DNA of 64,000 bases from Tillandsia leiboldiana (lineage: Eukaryota > Streptophyta > Magnoliopsida > Poales > Bromeliaceae). A model generated the notes under the pieces. That model saw nothing but the letters and a program-made list of their open reading frames with translations, did not search any database and had not been told where the DNA came from. Position 1 is the stretch's first letter; every line of letters starts with the position of its first letter. The stretch is from positions 25,260,978-25,324,977 of the forward strand of contig CM055073.1 in assembly GCA_029204045.2 (NCBI GenBank), in the 5' to 3' direction. Made by a program: the position numbers and the translations under genes. Positions 55,279 through 64,000 of the stretch are shown here, piece after piece.

Positions 55279-56033
55279 ATCTTCCACTTTGGTGATTTCG
55301 TGACAAAATATACAAACTCAAAAAATAAAGAAAATCAAATTTTGTTGCAATCACCAAATAACAAAATTATGCATGAACGATCCAAATGAAATACAAGATA
55401 TGAACTCCTAATACAAACTCTAGACTTAAACACAATTAGGAGTCTTAAAGTCTTGTACTATTTGCAAAAGAAATACTTGATAGAAAAATTCATTAGAAAC
55501 ACAAAAGAATTTAGCATAAAGCAAACAAAGAGTTTATCATTTAAGTTGACATTCATAAGTTCAAACATTCAAGTTTAGAAAGTTCAAACATTCATCAAGT
55601 TCTCATGTTCTAAGTTTCTCACCTGTTAGCTATTAGTGGAGAGGGTTAGAATATTACAATCATCCAAATAGTTAGTAAGTTCAAGTTTCTCTCAACTCAC
55701 AACATCATCTCCACCTTTTTGTCAGAAATAGCCAAAAAGTACCAAAGGGAGGAGAACCGATGATGCATAAGCTGAAAATGAGATGCAATGTAGTAAAATG
55801 CATGTATGCTAAGAGTCAGGAAAAATATCAGCCAAAAAATAAGAAAAAGAAAGTCAATCTAAATCTGTGTCTCCGCCTGGAGAAGTAGTATCTGAACTAC
55901 AGCAACCTAACTTGTCAAATATTGCTTTCACCAACCACGGCAACTTCGAATATTTCTTCCGGAGTTTATGTTGCTCGGTGGTGATGTGTTGCAGGTCCAG
56001 TGAAATGCGCTCCTGTTCCGACGACAGACACTG
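55279..56033 (-). other. Non-coding region between extra ORF and 3' LTR
   Basis: AT-rich, no gene. The minus strand has several short TTTGTGACG-like and CAAAAAGG-like words usual near the 3' end of SIRE-type elements. Confidence 0.5.
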
Positions 56034-56801
56034 TTACTCCTGGTATATGGAGGTAATAGAGGCATCATCCTCTGAGGTATAAAAAATCAGAGGTGCCGCA
56101 GGAGTCGGTGTTGTAGGTGCTGGAGGTATAACAGGAGTAGTTGATGTCGAAGGTCTTGTAGCTCGTGGAGGAGTAGGAGAGTCATCAGGACGACGAGGAA
56201 GAGACTTTACAACTGTCGAATCATTGATCGTTCCCAAACTATGTTGATAACTTGACGATCGAGTGTCATTCTAGTCTCCGGGAAATTGCAAATTAGAGAC
56301 AAGCTAGCCCGATCAAACAAAATACCAAACTCCGTAGACCGATCACGTAAATTTCTAACATTTACGTGTCTTTCTCCTATGCAATCTCTGTTCTGAAAAG
56401 CTTTCACTCTTTGAGTATCAATTTGGACAATGTTTTCATCCATAGGAGGTGGAGCATTCGCAAGTGGCTCCTCAATCCTAATTCCTCCTGTCCTTGTCTT
56501 CTTCCTGGCAATGCTTTTCATTTTCGTCGAACTGAACTGCTCCATAGATAGGAGCCTTTCCTTTTTCCGCTGCTGGTGTGCCAGGGGCTTTCCCCTTAGC
56601 TGCTGGTGTGGCAGGAGCTTTTCCCTTAGCTGCTGCTCGAGCTCCTTCAACTGTCCGATCCCACTCTTCGGACTCAGTTTCCGATTCATTAAGTTCGACG
56701 AATTCTGAATCATTTTGATTCTTCCTTGACCTCTTCAACTTGTTAGTAACCCTTGTACTAACCATAACCGTGATCAAAGCAACAATCCAGGTTGAAAACA
56801 T
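56034..56801 (-). pseudogene. Extra ORF downstream of pol in SIRE-like element, frameshifted
   Basis: Open stretches in three frames cover MFSTWIVALITVMVSTRV (hydrophobic start), an acidic region, KGKAP repeats, then a central part with ENIVQIDTQRVKAF and LFDRASLSLICNFP, and a Pro/Thr-rich end. It lies between the RNase H end (58368) and the 3' LTR, where SIRE/Maximus elements carry an additional, sometimes called env-like, ORF. Frameshifts near 56530 and 56220 break it. I do not recognise a domain, and the env-like name rests on position. Confidence 0.5.
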
Positions 56802-58364
56802 GATATCTTAGATTTTTGAAGAACAAACCTATGAGAGCTCAATTCACATGAAAAAGATGTTTAATACAAAAAATTTGAAAAACGATACCCAAACAATTTT
56901 TGAATCATGTGAAAGCTAGAAATCAAGAAAGATTTGCAAAAGAATAGACGAAAATAAATCAAATCCTTGATTTACAGAAAATCTACAAAAATACCTAAAT
57001 TCCGAAATTTCAAAAATCGAAGCATAAAAATTCGATTAAATTGTAAAGTATTGACATAGAATGGTGTTCTTAATGTTTACAAGTCAATTTATGTAAGAAA
57101 TTTCAGATAAAAACATGAAATAATGAGAAAGATCCATAAAATTCCATCTCAGTTTTTGGAGAAAATAAGAAGCAGAGCAAAAACTGAAAATTTGATCCGA
57201 AAACTTACTTTAGATTGAAGAAAATCGAGTGTTGAAGGAAGCTTAGATCTTCTGAATCCTAGTGACAGAAAGAGAAGGTGCAAAAACAAAACTCAAAAGT
57301 GAAAAAGAAATCAAAACCTTTCGTTTTTAGTAAAGCCCTAACGCGCAGTCCGAATTGGCTCGGGAAGACAGTCCGGACTCGCTTCGTGCAGGAATTCCCA
57401 ACGTTCGGGATCGGGACTGTTTGACCCCAGTCCGGACTGCATGCAACTTTTTCTCCAGAAAAATTCAGAAAAATTTTAGAAAATTCAGAAAAAGTATGTA
57501 AACATTCTTGCATATCAACTTTAAACAAAAAAAAATTATTTCACACAAAAGAATTAGATTATAAAAAAATCTATCAAAATATCCTAAATTGTGAAATGAA
57601 AATTTATAAAAATTAAAATCTCTTAAGTTGAGTAAGTTTAAAACATCAATCACGATCTAATGAGTAATGAATTTATCAAATTATCAATTGAGCAAAAAAA
57701 ATGAAGAACCAAAATCGAAAGATATTTGAAATCCCCAATAAGTTAGATAATTAAGTCAATCAATTTTAGGGAGTGGCTCTTTGAGCGTCTTTTAAATTCC
57801 CATCTTGTAACAAACTTGGAATCATATATTCCATTAAGCATTAATTAGTAAAGATAATCATGAAACCATGCTTTTCAAACATGTGGTAGCTGCACGCACT
57901 ACTCGGACGACCGAGGTGGTAACTCTTTTCTCCATGTGGTGATAGTTTTCACACTCCACTAATGGATGTAACTCTTTCCACATCTTATGAGCATGAAACA
58001 CAAAAACTCTCTCTCAATTGACTATTAATTACATAAGATATTAAGTATTCAACCAATAATTTTATCTCGTGTTCATACTTATTTCAACCATCAAATAAGA
58101 TAAAAACAAAAGCAAGAGATCATTGAGTGAGGTAGTGATTTTGATCAATAAAAGTAGAGAAAATTGATATAAATGATAATTGCATCAAAAGAATTATAAT
58201 GATATCTAAATCATAATAAAATTTTCAACGTATGAAAAGATGCAATTAAAGTCAACATAGGTAATGCTACTTTAATGTCATATGGATTCCAAAGTGCATA
58301 AAAACAAAAAGAACTAAAAGCATATAACAAAACCTAACTAGAAATGCAATGGTTGAAAGATCAT
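56802..58364 (-). other. Spacer between pol and extra ORF of SIRE-like element
   Basis: AT-rich, no gene. The segment at about 57760-57990 is the reverse-complement relative of 62930-63160 in the other copia element (shared GGAAAGAGTTACATCC and ACCACATG words). GTCCGGAC words recur at 57345-57435. Confidence 0.55.
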
Positions 58365-58738
58365 TTAATTAAATGGAAGCATACCAATTGCTTTCCTCAA
58401 ATGAATAAAATATTTTTGATCCAAAGATTTTGTCAAAATATCAGCTAGTTGATCATCAGTAGAAACATAAGAAATTTGAAGAGTATTTGATTCAACTAGA
58501 TCTCTCAAAAAGTGATATCTTAATTCAATGTGTTTTGTTCTCGAATGTAACATAGGGTTTTTAGATTTGTTTATGGCACTCGTGTTGTCACACAAAATTC
58601 TCACCAAGGTTATAGAAATTCGGAAGTCACTCATAATATTTTTCATCCAAAGTAATTGAGTAGAGCAACTTCCCGCATAAATATATTTCGTCTTGACAGT
58701 AGATAGAGCAATACAGTTTTGTTTTTTACTATGCCATG
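58365..58738 (-). pseudogene. C-terminus of copia RNase H, truncated
   Basis: The minus strand reads WHSKKQNCIALSTVKTKYI, CDNTSAINKSKNPMLHSRTK, HIELRYHFLRDLVE and DQLADILTKSLDQKYF, then a stop. This is the RNase H end of a Ty1/copia pol of SIRE type. It begins abruptly at 58738, where a Tat-like LTR fragment adjoins; everything upstream (gag to RT) is absent. The normal second acidic residue region reads VKTKYI rather than the usual VEAEYI, so the copy is mutated as well as truncated. Confidence 0.88.
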
Positions 58739-59223
58739 TGTTAGGGCCAAAATGTGGCTTACTCGCGATCGGCCCCTTTGGGTGACCCTCCAGAGGTGCC
58801 GAAGTGCGCCGCATGCCAACAATCAAGCGATCGGGCCGAGAAGGGATCCGCTCGGCCGGGTTCTCCTTTGGTAACGTCTTACGACCGCTCGATTAAGGAC
58901 AATCGAAGCGGATTTACAGAGGTACAGAAGGATCACCGGTTTCGACCTAGGATAGTCGAACTGGGTAGAGATATAAATGTACGGCTGATGAGTCGATTGT
59001 AACGTCAAGGCAACTAGAGACACAGCTAGTGAGCCGGCTTATACTCTAAATGCACAAATAAGCAAATAAAAGCACGACTGATGGGCCGGTTTACACTTTA
59101 AATGCGTAAATAAGAAAGGAAAGCAAATAACGACACGGCTGAGCCGGTTTACACTATAAATGCATAAATAAAGATACGACCGAATGGTCGGTTTACGCTT
59201 TATATTGATAAAAAAGGGGATAC
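58739..59223 (-). repeat. Truncated Tat-like LTR
   Basis: TGTTAGGGCCAAAATG at 58739 corresponds to the LTR end at 28862 (TGTTGGGGCTGAAAATG). Shared blocks include AGCGATCGGGCCGAG and GGATCCGCTCGGCCGGGTTC. It is cut at 59223 by the copia LTR. Three units around CGGTTTACACT(T/A)TAAATGC lie at about 59025-59205. Confidence 0.7.
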
Positions 59224-59537
59224 TGTTACGGCTTTTTGTGTTGGCATATTTCGTGAGTTGAGTCGGAGTCTTGAAGTGATCAAATTGTCAATCAGCAATT
59301 GAAGACTCAGAGAAGATTCAACAAGATCTCAAGTTGACACTCAGTGTTTTGAGTCTTGAAGATTGAAGTTGAAGAATTGTGGATCATATACATCAATCTC
59401 AAGGAAAATGGATTCGGATTGATCAGGTGCGTTTAACTAAATAATTTTGGTGATCCGAATACATTTGTGTAGTTTAGAAACACTTGGATACGTTTTCATT
59501 GCATAAAAGTCAAAAACTGGACATACTACATGTTCAG

Positions 59538-59693
59538 AGTCCGGATCGGGCATCACAGTCCGGACCCCGAACGTAGATTAGTTCATGCGCAATTCCAGTC
59601 CGGACCGTGGATTCCAGTCCGGACCCCGAACCTTATTTTTTCAGGAATTGCTGAAAAAAAGACGACAGTCCGGATCAGCCAATCCAGTCCGGA
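59538..59693 (+). promoter_or_regulatory. Array of six AGTCCGGA motifs in copia U3
   Basis: AGTCCGGA begins at 59538, 59557, 59597, 59616, 59667 and 59686, in pairs about 19 bp apart; four extend to GTCCGGAC, an 8-base palindrome. They lie 70-220 bp upstream of the TATA box, as an enhancer array would. Confidence 0.75.
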
Positions 59694-59760
59694 CCGCCGT
59701 GCCGGAAAAATTATGTTAAGTCAGTTTTTTATGCTTATCTCTTTCCAAAGGTTTCTAACC

Positions 59761-59769
59761 TATAAATAG
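59761..59769 (+). promoter_or_regulatory. Copia LTR TATA box
   Basis: TATAAATAG in CTAACCTATAAATAGACAC. The minus-strand copia LTR has CTAACCTATAAATAAA at the same place. Confidence 0.85.
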
Positions 59770-60006
59770 ACACTTAGGGTTTCTCAAGAACTACCGATTA
59801 ATTGATAAAACACTTGAGAGCAACCCTAGAGGCTAGGTTTTTATCGTTCTTCTTTATAGCCTCTTTTAGGTCAATTCGACGGTTCTTCCAAGATCTATCT
59901 TTTGTCGAATTGATCTAGTCTTTGCTTAGAGATTTCTTCTACGGTTCTTCAATGATATTCTAAGCAAAGGATCACCATCGAAGCCAATATTTCTATCGGC
60001 CAAGTT

Positions 60007-60112
60007 TGCGTCGTGGATTCGACGTAGCATCGTGGATTCGATGTGTTGAAGGCGTTTCGTGGATTCGAAACGTGTGCTCGTGGATTCGAGTGGCGTTCGT
60101 GGATTCGAACGT
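60007..60112 (+). repeat. Five covarying hairpins with TGGATT loop in copia leader
   Basis: Loop TGGATT in all five. Stems: CGTCG/CGACG (60009-60024), CATCG/CGATG (60028-60043), CGTTTCG/CGAAACG (60053-60072), CTCG/CGAG (60077-60090), CGTTCG/CGAACG (60094-60111). Each is closed outside by a G-T pair. They lie between the TATA box and the primer site, so they are in the genomic RNA leader. Confidence 0.85.
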
Positions 60113-60129
60113 GTGCAGTGGACGTGCAA

Positions 60130-60336
60130 TCGGTGGAGCGCAAGGTCCGAAGAAGTTGAAGGAGGGGTTGAGTCCGTGGATTCGGTAATCACCTTGTTAT
60201 TATTCTTTTCTTAGTGGATTGTTATTGCGTGTTCGGTGAGCGCAAGATCCGAAGAAGTTGAAGGAGGGGTTGGAGTCCGTGGAGTCGGTAATCACCTTGT
60301 TATTCTTCTATTCTTAGTGGATTGTTATTGCGTGTT
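60130..60336 (+). repeat. Direct duplication of about 102 bp in copia leader
   Basis: GAGCGCAAGGTCCGAAGAAG and GAGCGCAAGATCCGAAGAAG begin two copies that both run through CGGTAATCACCTTGTTATT to TTAGTGGATTGTTATTGCGT. Confidence 0.9.
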
Positions 60337-60519
60337 GGTCCCGTGGTTTTTCTCCTGGATTGGAGTTTCCACGTATATCTCGGTGTGCTGTTTTTTATTT
60401 CCGCATTGGTTTTTATTTTGCACTGAGATTGGTTTTATAAGTATTACACCTATTCACCCCCCCTCTAGTTGTTTGATAGTACCTATTTAGATCCGTGTGG
60501 ATCCATAAAAACCAACAAT

Positions 60520-60530
60520 TGGTATCAGAG
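60520..60530 (+). promoter_or_regulatory. Primer binding site of copia element
   Basis: TGGTATCAGAG, two bases after the LTR end; the initiator Met tRNA type. Confidence 0.88.
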
Positions 60531-60551
60531 AGGGTTTTAGGTTTATCTATC

Positions 60552-62156
60552 ATGTCGGGTGAAAGTGGTAATATTTATAGACCTCCTCTTTTTTATGGGA
60601 CTAATTATGCGTATTGGAAAGTGCGGATGAGAGCTTTTCTCATCTCAATTGATGAGCGGGTATGGCAAATCGTGGAATACGGTTGGGTGCATCCTGTTGA
60701 GGAAGTAGGAAATTCTACTACCCCAAAACCTCGCTCTAGATGGTCCAAAGAGGAAATCGAAAGATCTTCTTACAATGGGAAAGGTATGAACGCTTTATTT
60801 AATTCTCTTTCCTCGACTGAGTTCACACGAATTTCCGCGTGTGAAACCGCGAAGGAAATTTGGGATATTCTCAAAATTACACATGAGGGTATTAATCTTG
60901 TAAAAATTCAAAAGCTCCAGATGCTTACAAGTCAATTTGACTCTATTCATATGGAAGAGCATGAATTGTTTACAGATTATTACACTAGACTTCAAGATGT
61001 AATCAATACTTGTGCTAATTTAGGAGAAAAGATCCCAGAGTCGAAAATTGTAAGAAAGATACTTCGGACTCTTCCGGAACGGTTTAGGGCAAAGGTTACC
61101 GCCATTGAAACCGTTAGTCATCCGGATGAGATGAGTGTGGAGGAATTAGTAGGTGCTTTGCAAACTTATGAAATGACTTTTCCTACTAATCAAGTTTCTT
61201 CCAAGTCTTCTTCTAAGCTTACAGGTATTACATTCAAATCAACAAAGGAAGAAGATAGCGAATCAAGTTCCGATGATGAAATCTCTTTTGCCGACTTTGA
61301 AGAGAAATTGGCGCGGATCGTAAAGAAATTTCGTCGAAAGTTTTGGAAGAATCGAACCAATGGATCTACATCCACGAAACCATCTAAAGGATCATCGGGT
61401 TCTAAATCCTCTAACCTCAAAAGCTTTGCAAAACCTTCTAATGAAAAAGATGAATTCGAAGGGGAAATCCGATGTTACAGATGCAAAGGCTACGGCCATA
61501 TTTCAACGGATTGTCCTTCTCCGAAATCATATAAAAAGAAGGCTTTGCAAGCGAAAACTTGGGACGATTCTACTTCTAATAAATCGACCTCAAGTAAAGA
61601 GGAAAAAGTCGTTGCCTTTCATGCCTCTCAAATTTCCTCTTCTAATGTTTGCTTATCATCGTTAATCACTGACTCTATTCCTTTGATTTTGCATGAAACA
61701 TCAACATCCGATGGAGAGTCATCAAGTGAGGGGGAGTCGGACGAAGAAGAACTTGTTGAGGCATATCAACAACTTCTTGCGGAATCTAAGAAGATGGCCA
61801 AGCATATCAAGAAGTTGAGGAAGCAACGACTAGAGACTCAAGACGAGAATCATGCTTTAAAGAACAAACTTCATGATCTCGAGGAGGAACGAGAGCTTTT
61901 ATTGGATAATAATAAAATCCTCCAAGAAAAGATAAATCAATCGGAAACGATCGTTAATTCCCATATTAACAAGATTGATTTTCTAGAAAAACAGTTTGAG
62001 GAGATTCATGTCACCAACCAAACTTTGACCAAGCAAGTTCATCAACTTAAATCCGACATACAAAGGATTTCAACCGGTTCGAAGAAACTTGATTGTATGT
62101 CCGGATTAGGTCAAACAAGCAGGTTGGTTTGGGATTTAAAAAGAACCAAACTGTGA
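60552..62156 (+). CDS. Gag of SIRE/Maximus-like copia element
   Basis: The start ATG at 60552 (MSGESGNIYRPPLFYGTNYA) lies just after the primer site and opens with the usual copia gag N-terminus (FYGTNYAYWKVRMRAFL). The UBN2-type gag domain follows to about residue 230 (WDILKITHEG, LQMLTSQFDSIHMEEHE, LRTLPERFRAKVTAIE). Then come a Ser-rich acidic stretch, a basic region, zinc knuckle CYRCKGYGHISTDC (CX2CX4HX4C), a second Ser/Glu-rich stretch, and a long coiled coil (about the last 130 residues, KKMAKHIKKLRKQRLE onward). The frame stops at 62156 because of an apparent 1-base gain near 62125; the C-terminus continues in another frame. No intact pol follows. Confidence 0.9.
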   Translation: MSGESGNIYRPPLFYGTNYAYWKVRMRAFLISIDERVWQIVEYGWVHPVEEVGNSTTPKPRSRWSKEEIERSSYNGKGMNALFNSLSSTEFTRISACETAKEIWDILKITHEGINLVKIQKLQMLTSQFDSIHMEEHELFTDYYTRLQDVINTCANLGEKIPESKIVRKILRTLPERFRAKVTAIETVSHPDEMSVEELVGALQTYEMTFPTNQVSSKSSSKLTGITFKSTKEEDSESSSDDEISFADFEEKLARIVKKFRRKFWKNRTNGSTSTKPSKGSSGSKSSNLKSFAKPSNEKDEFEGEIRCYRCKGYGHISTDCPSPKSYKKKALQAKTWDDSTSNKSTSSKEEKVVAFHASQISSSNVCLSSLITDSIPLILHETSTSDGESSSEGESDEEELVEAYQQLLAESKKMAKHIKKLRKQRLETQDENHALKNKLHDLEEERELLLDNNKILQEKINQSETIVNSHINKIDFLEKQFEEIHVTNQTLTKQVHQLKSDIQRISTGSKKLDCMSGLGQTSRLVWDLKRTKL

Positions 62157-62506
62157 AGGCTTCAAGTTCCACAACTAAATTGAAAGGAAGAACTTGTCAC
62201 CAATGTGGACTTGAAGGACATTTGATGAAGATGTGCCCGAAAAAGAGAAAGAGGAATTCTTCGGCAACTTCATCTACGGAGCGAACTCAACAGAATCAAA
62301 AGACCCATCAAGTCAAAGGAGTTCACTCAAACCACCAAAGGTCCGAGCCACAACATCAATCATACAAGTGGATCATTGCGAGGCAAAGACCTAAGGTGGA
62401 TCAACAGTCAAAGCTATCATCTCCCAACCACAATGAATCAAGACAATTCAAAATCCGACGATTTTGGATTCGGAAAGGTGATATCTTTCCATGTCTTAAG
62501 TTCTAA
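62157..62506 (+). pseudogene. Gag C-terminus with second zinc knuckle, out of frame
   Basis: Continues gag in a shifted frame: VGLGFKKNQTVKASSSTTK, then zinc knuckle CHQCGLEGHLMKMC and a basic KKRKRN stretch. The arrangement of one knuckle before and one after the coiled coil is usual for SIRE-type gag. The frame ends at 62506 where the protease and integrase of a complete element would begin. Confidence 0.8.
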
Positions 62507-64000
62507 ATAGCTTATGACTGTATGTAATGCTTTGATTGGTTTTCCTTTCATATTTTTCTAAATCTCTGCATTACATGTTTTCAATGCTCTTCATTTTTAT
62601 GTTTTATTTTTGAACAAAAGGGTTTTAACGAACAAGTGCATTGAATAAAAAGGATTTCACTGTCAATCACTCCAATTTAATTTTATATGAATTATCAACT
62701 TTACTCTATAATCATAATTCTTGAAGATACTTCATTATAAGAGTTTTTGATAGTTATATACATCAAATTTTGGTAATCATGTGTAACCTTTAGATGCTTA
62801 ACCTATCTCTGTTGTGTGAATTCATTGTGATAAACATGAGACAACCGATAGACTAAAATTTGGGATTTTAATTCTCTCACATAAGAGATTGCATTTTCTT
62901 ACAAGGGTAATGAAATGAATTGCAAAAGATGTGGAAAGAGTTACATCCGAAAGGAGTGTGAAAACTACCACCACATGTTGGAAAGAGCTGCCACCCCGAT
63001 CGTCCGGTTAGTGTGTGAAGCTACCACATGTTATGGATGCTTGAAAAATATTTATGAAATTTTGTTTAGTTGAAGCATTCGGAGATTTAAATTCAAGTTC
63101 TTATTTTGAACAATCTCTTGGTTGGTATAAGGTGGGATAGTCTAAAGATGCTCAAAGAGCGACCCATAGGTATTTTAGTGCATATCTCAATTTAGAAGGG
63201 TAAAATTTAAAATTGATGTCATTTGGAAATCTCTGTAAGTCATCTTTGTAAATCCGTTACATCTTGATAGACTTTGGATCTCAAGATTATTTTTGATGAC
63301 TTGTGTTTGATATATATAATATGAAAAACGGTTTATAATGTCTTATCTTTGTTTTTCATGATTTCGTAGTAAATCTTTTTAATTTTTGTAAAATTAATTG
63401 GATTGAATGACATCTATGTGATCTCATATTATTTTCAAGCACTTAAATTATTTTCTTGATGGAATACAAATCGGTAATTCAAATATTTCAAAATCTGGAT
63501 TTGTTTCAAGAAATTATTTGATTTTTCCTTTCGAGTACCGGTACGCAATCTGTGTTTTTGTTATATACCGGAACTGAGTTTTTATCTCTCTTTCTCTATG
63601 AACTAATGCTGTTAGTGATTTCCTTTTGTCTAGTATGTTCACTGTTTGACAATTTGTGACAAAAAGGGGGAGAAGAGAAATGGGGGAGAAAAGATCATCG
63701 AGATAGGAGGAGATGGAGATGAGATCATCGAGATAGGGGGAGATGATGAAAAAGGAGCCGAAAAACAAAAGAACCAAAAGGACGAATCAAATATAGGATT
63801 TACATTTCTAACGACTAACGTTTAATTTTGTTTGGAGTTTTGTTTTGCAGGATCTACATCACTTTAAGACTCCAAGTCCTAAGTCATAGAGTTTGTTCTA
63901 AGACTGGTTCAAATGTAATTTTTGTTTATTGGATCTTTCACGCAAAGAAAGTCAATGTTTTGGTGATGACATTGAGTTTCGATTTTTTGGTTTAAGATGA
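62507..64000 (+). other. Non-coding internal region of copia element, pol absent
   Basis: No protease, integrase, RT or RNase H motif is seen. At 62930-63160 the DNA matches the post-pol spacer of the minus-strand relative (57760-57990), so this copy jumps from gag to post-pol spacer. GACAAAAAGGGGGAGAAGAG at 63658 resembles a polypurine tract, but no LTR follows it within the window. The 3' LTR must lie beyond 64000. Confidence 0.65.

Larger units (their letters stand above)
59224..60517 (+). repeat. 5' LTR of plus-strand SIRE-like copia element (1294 bp)
   Basis: TGTTACGGC to AACCAACA, followed by the primer site. U3 holds six AGTCCGGA words (59538-59693), the TATA box is at 59761-59769, and the leader holds a hairpin array (60007-60112) and a direct duplication of about 102 bp (about 60133-60336). 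Confidence 0.9.

Noticed and set aside
59926..60192. Minus-strand frames rich in ESTDS and RFEST words.
   Set aside because: They are translations of the TGGATT hairpin array in antisense.

Overview
The window looks like repeat-rich nuclear DNA of a flowering plant. A monocot is likely, because the one convincing host gene is a GC-rich, intronless receptor-like kinase set in AT-rich intergenic DNA, and the repeats are Del/Tekay-type, Tat-type and Maximus/SIRE-type LTR retrotransposons. A non-grass such as a bromeliad is only a guess. No bacterial-style genes, operons or CRISPR arrays are present.

Layout. 1-17297 is a nest of Ty3/gypsy elements: a truncated plus-strand LTR (1-2685) sits in a decayed minus-strand Del-like element (2686-8724, 5' LTR 5507-8724). 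That element sits in a minus-strand chromovirus with short LTRs (8725-17297), whose integrase is also split by a solo LTR (9344-12550, 5-bp target duplication AGTGG). 17298-28861 is the gene island. It holds an orphan 72-bp ERECTA-type LRR exon, two MITEs with 9-bp target duplications, AT-rich tandem repeats, a tandem kinase-pseudokinase receptor gene (21626-24139, minus) and a cluster of fold-back elements set among (TA)n tracts. 28862-53400 is a Tat-like minus-strand element (3' LTR 28862-29951, gag remnant 52130-53400) split by a plus-strand Del-like element (31756-52129). The reverse transcriptase of that Del-like element is itself split by a young gag-only element with 4.1-kb LTRs (36231-46211, target duplication CCCCC). 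54006-58738 is the 3' part of a minus-strand SIRE-like copia element. 58739-59223 is a truncated Tat-like LTR, and 59224-64000 is a plus-strand SIRE-like copia element with gag but no pol in the window.

Main findings. (1) The U3 regions of the Del-like LTRs carry tandem units of about 80 bp, each with an ER-stress-response element of the exact form CCAAT-N9-CCACG. I count 12 perfect copies in four LTRs, all in the same orientation relative to the LTR. This suggests a retrotransposon family wired to the unfolded-protein response. (2) The transcribed leaders of both copia LTRs carry arrays of small hairpins with a constant TGGATT loop and stems that differ between hairpins yet remain complementary. 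(3) The gag-only nested element resembles the TR-GAG class of non-autonomous retrotransposons.

The host gene and the mobile elements do not form a pathway. The elements are related by nesting order, oldest outermost.
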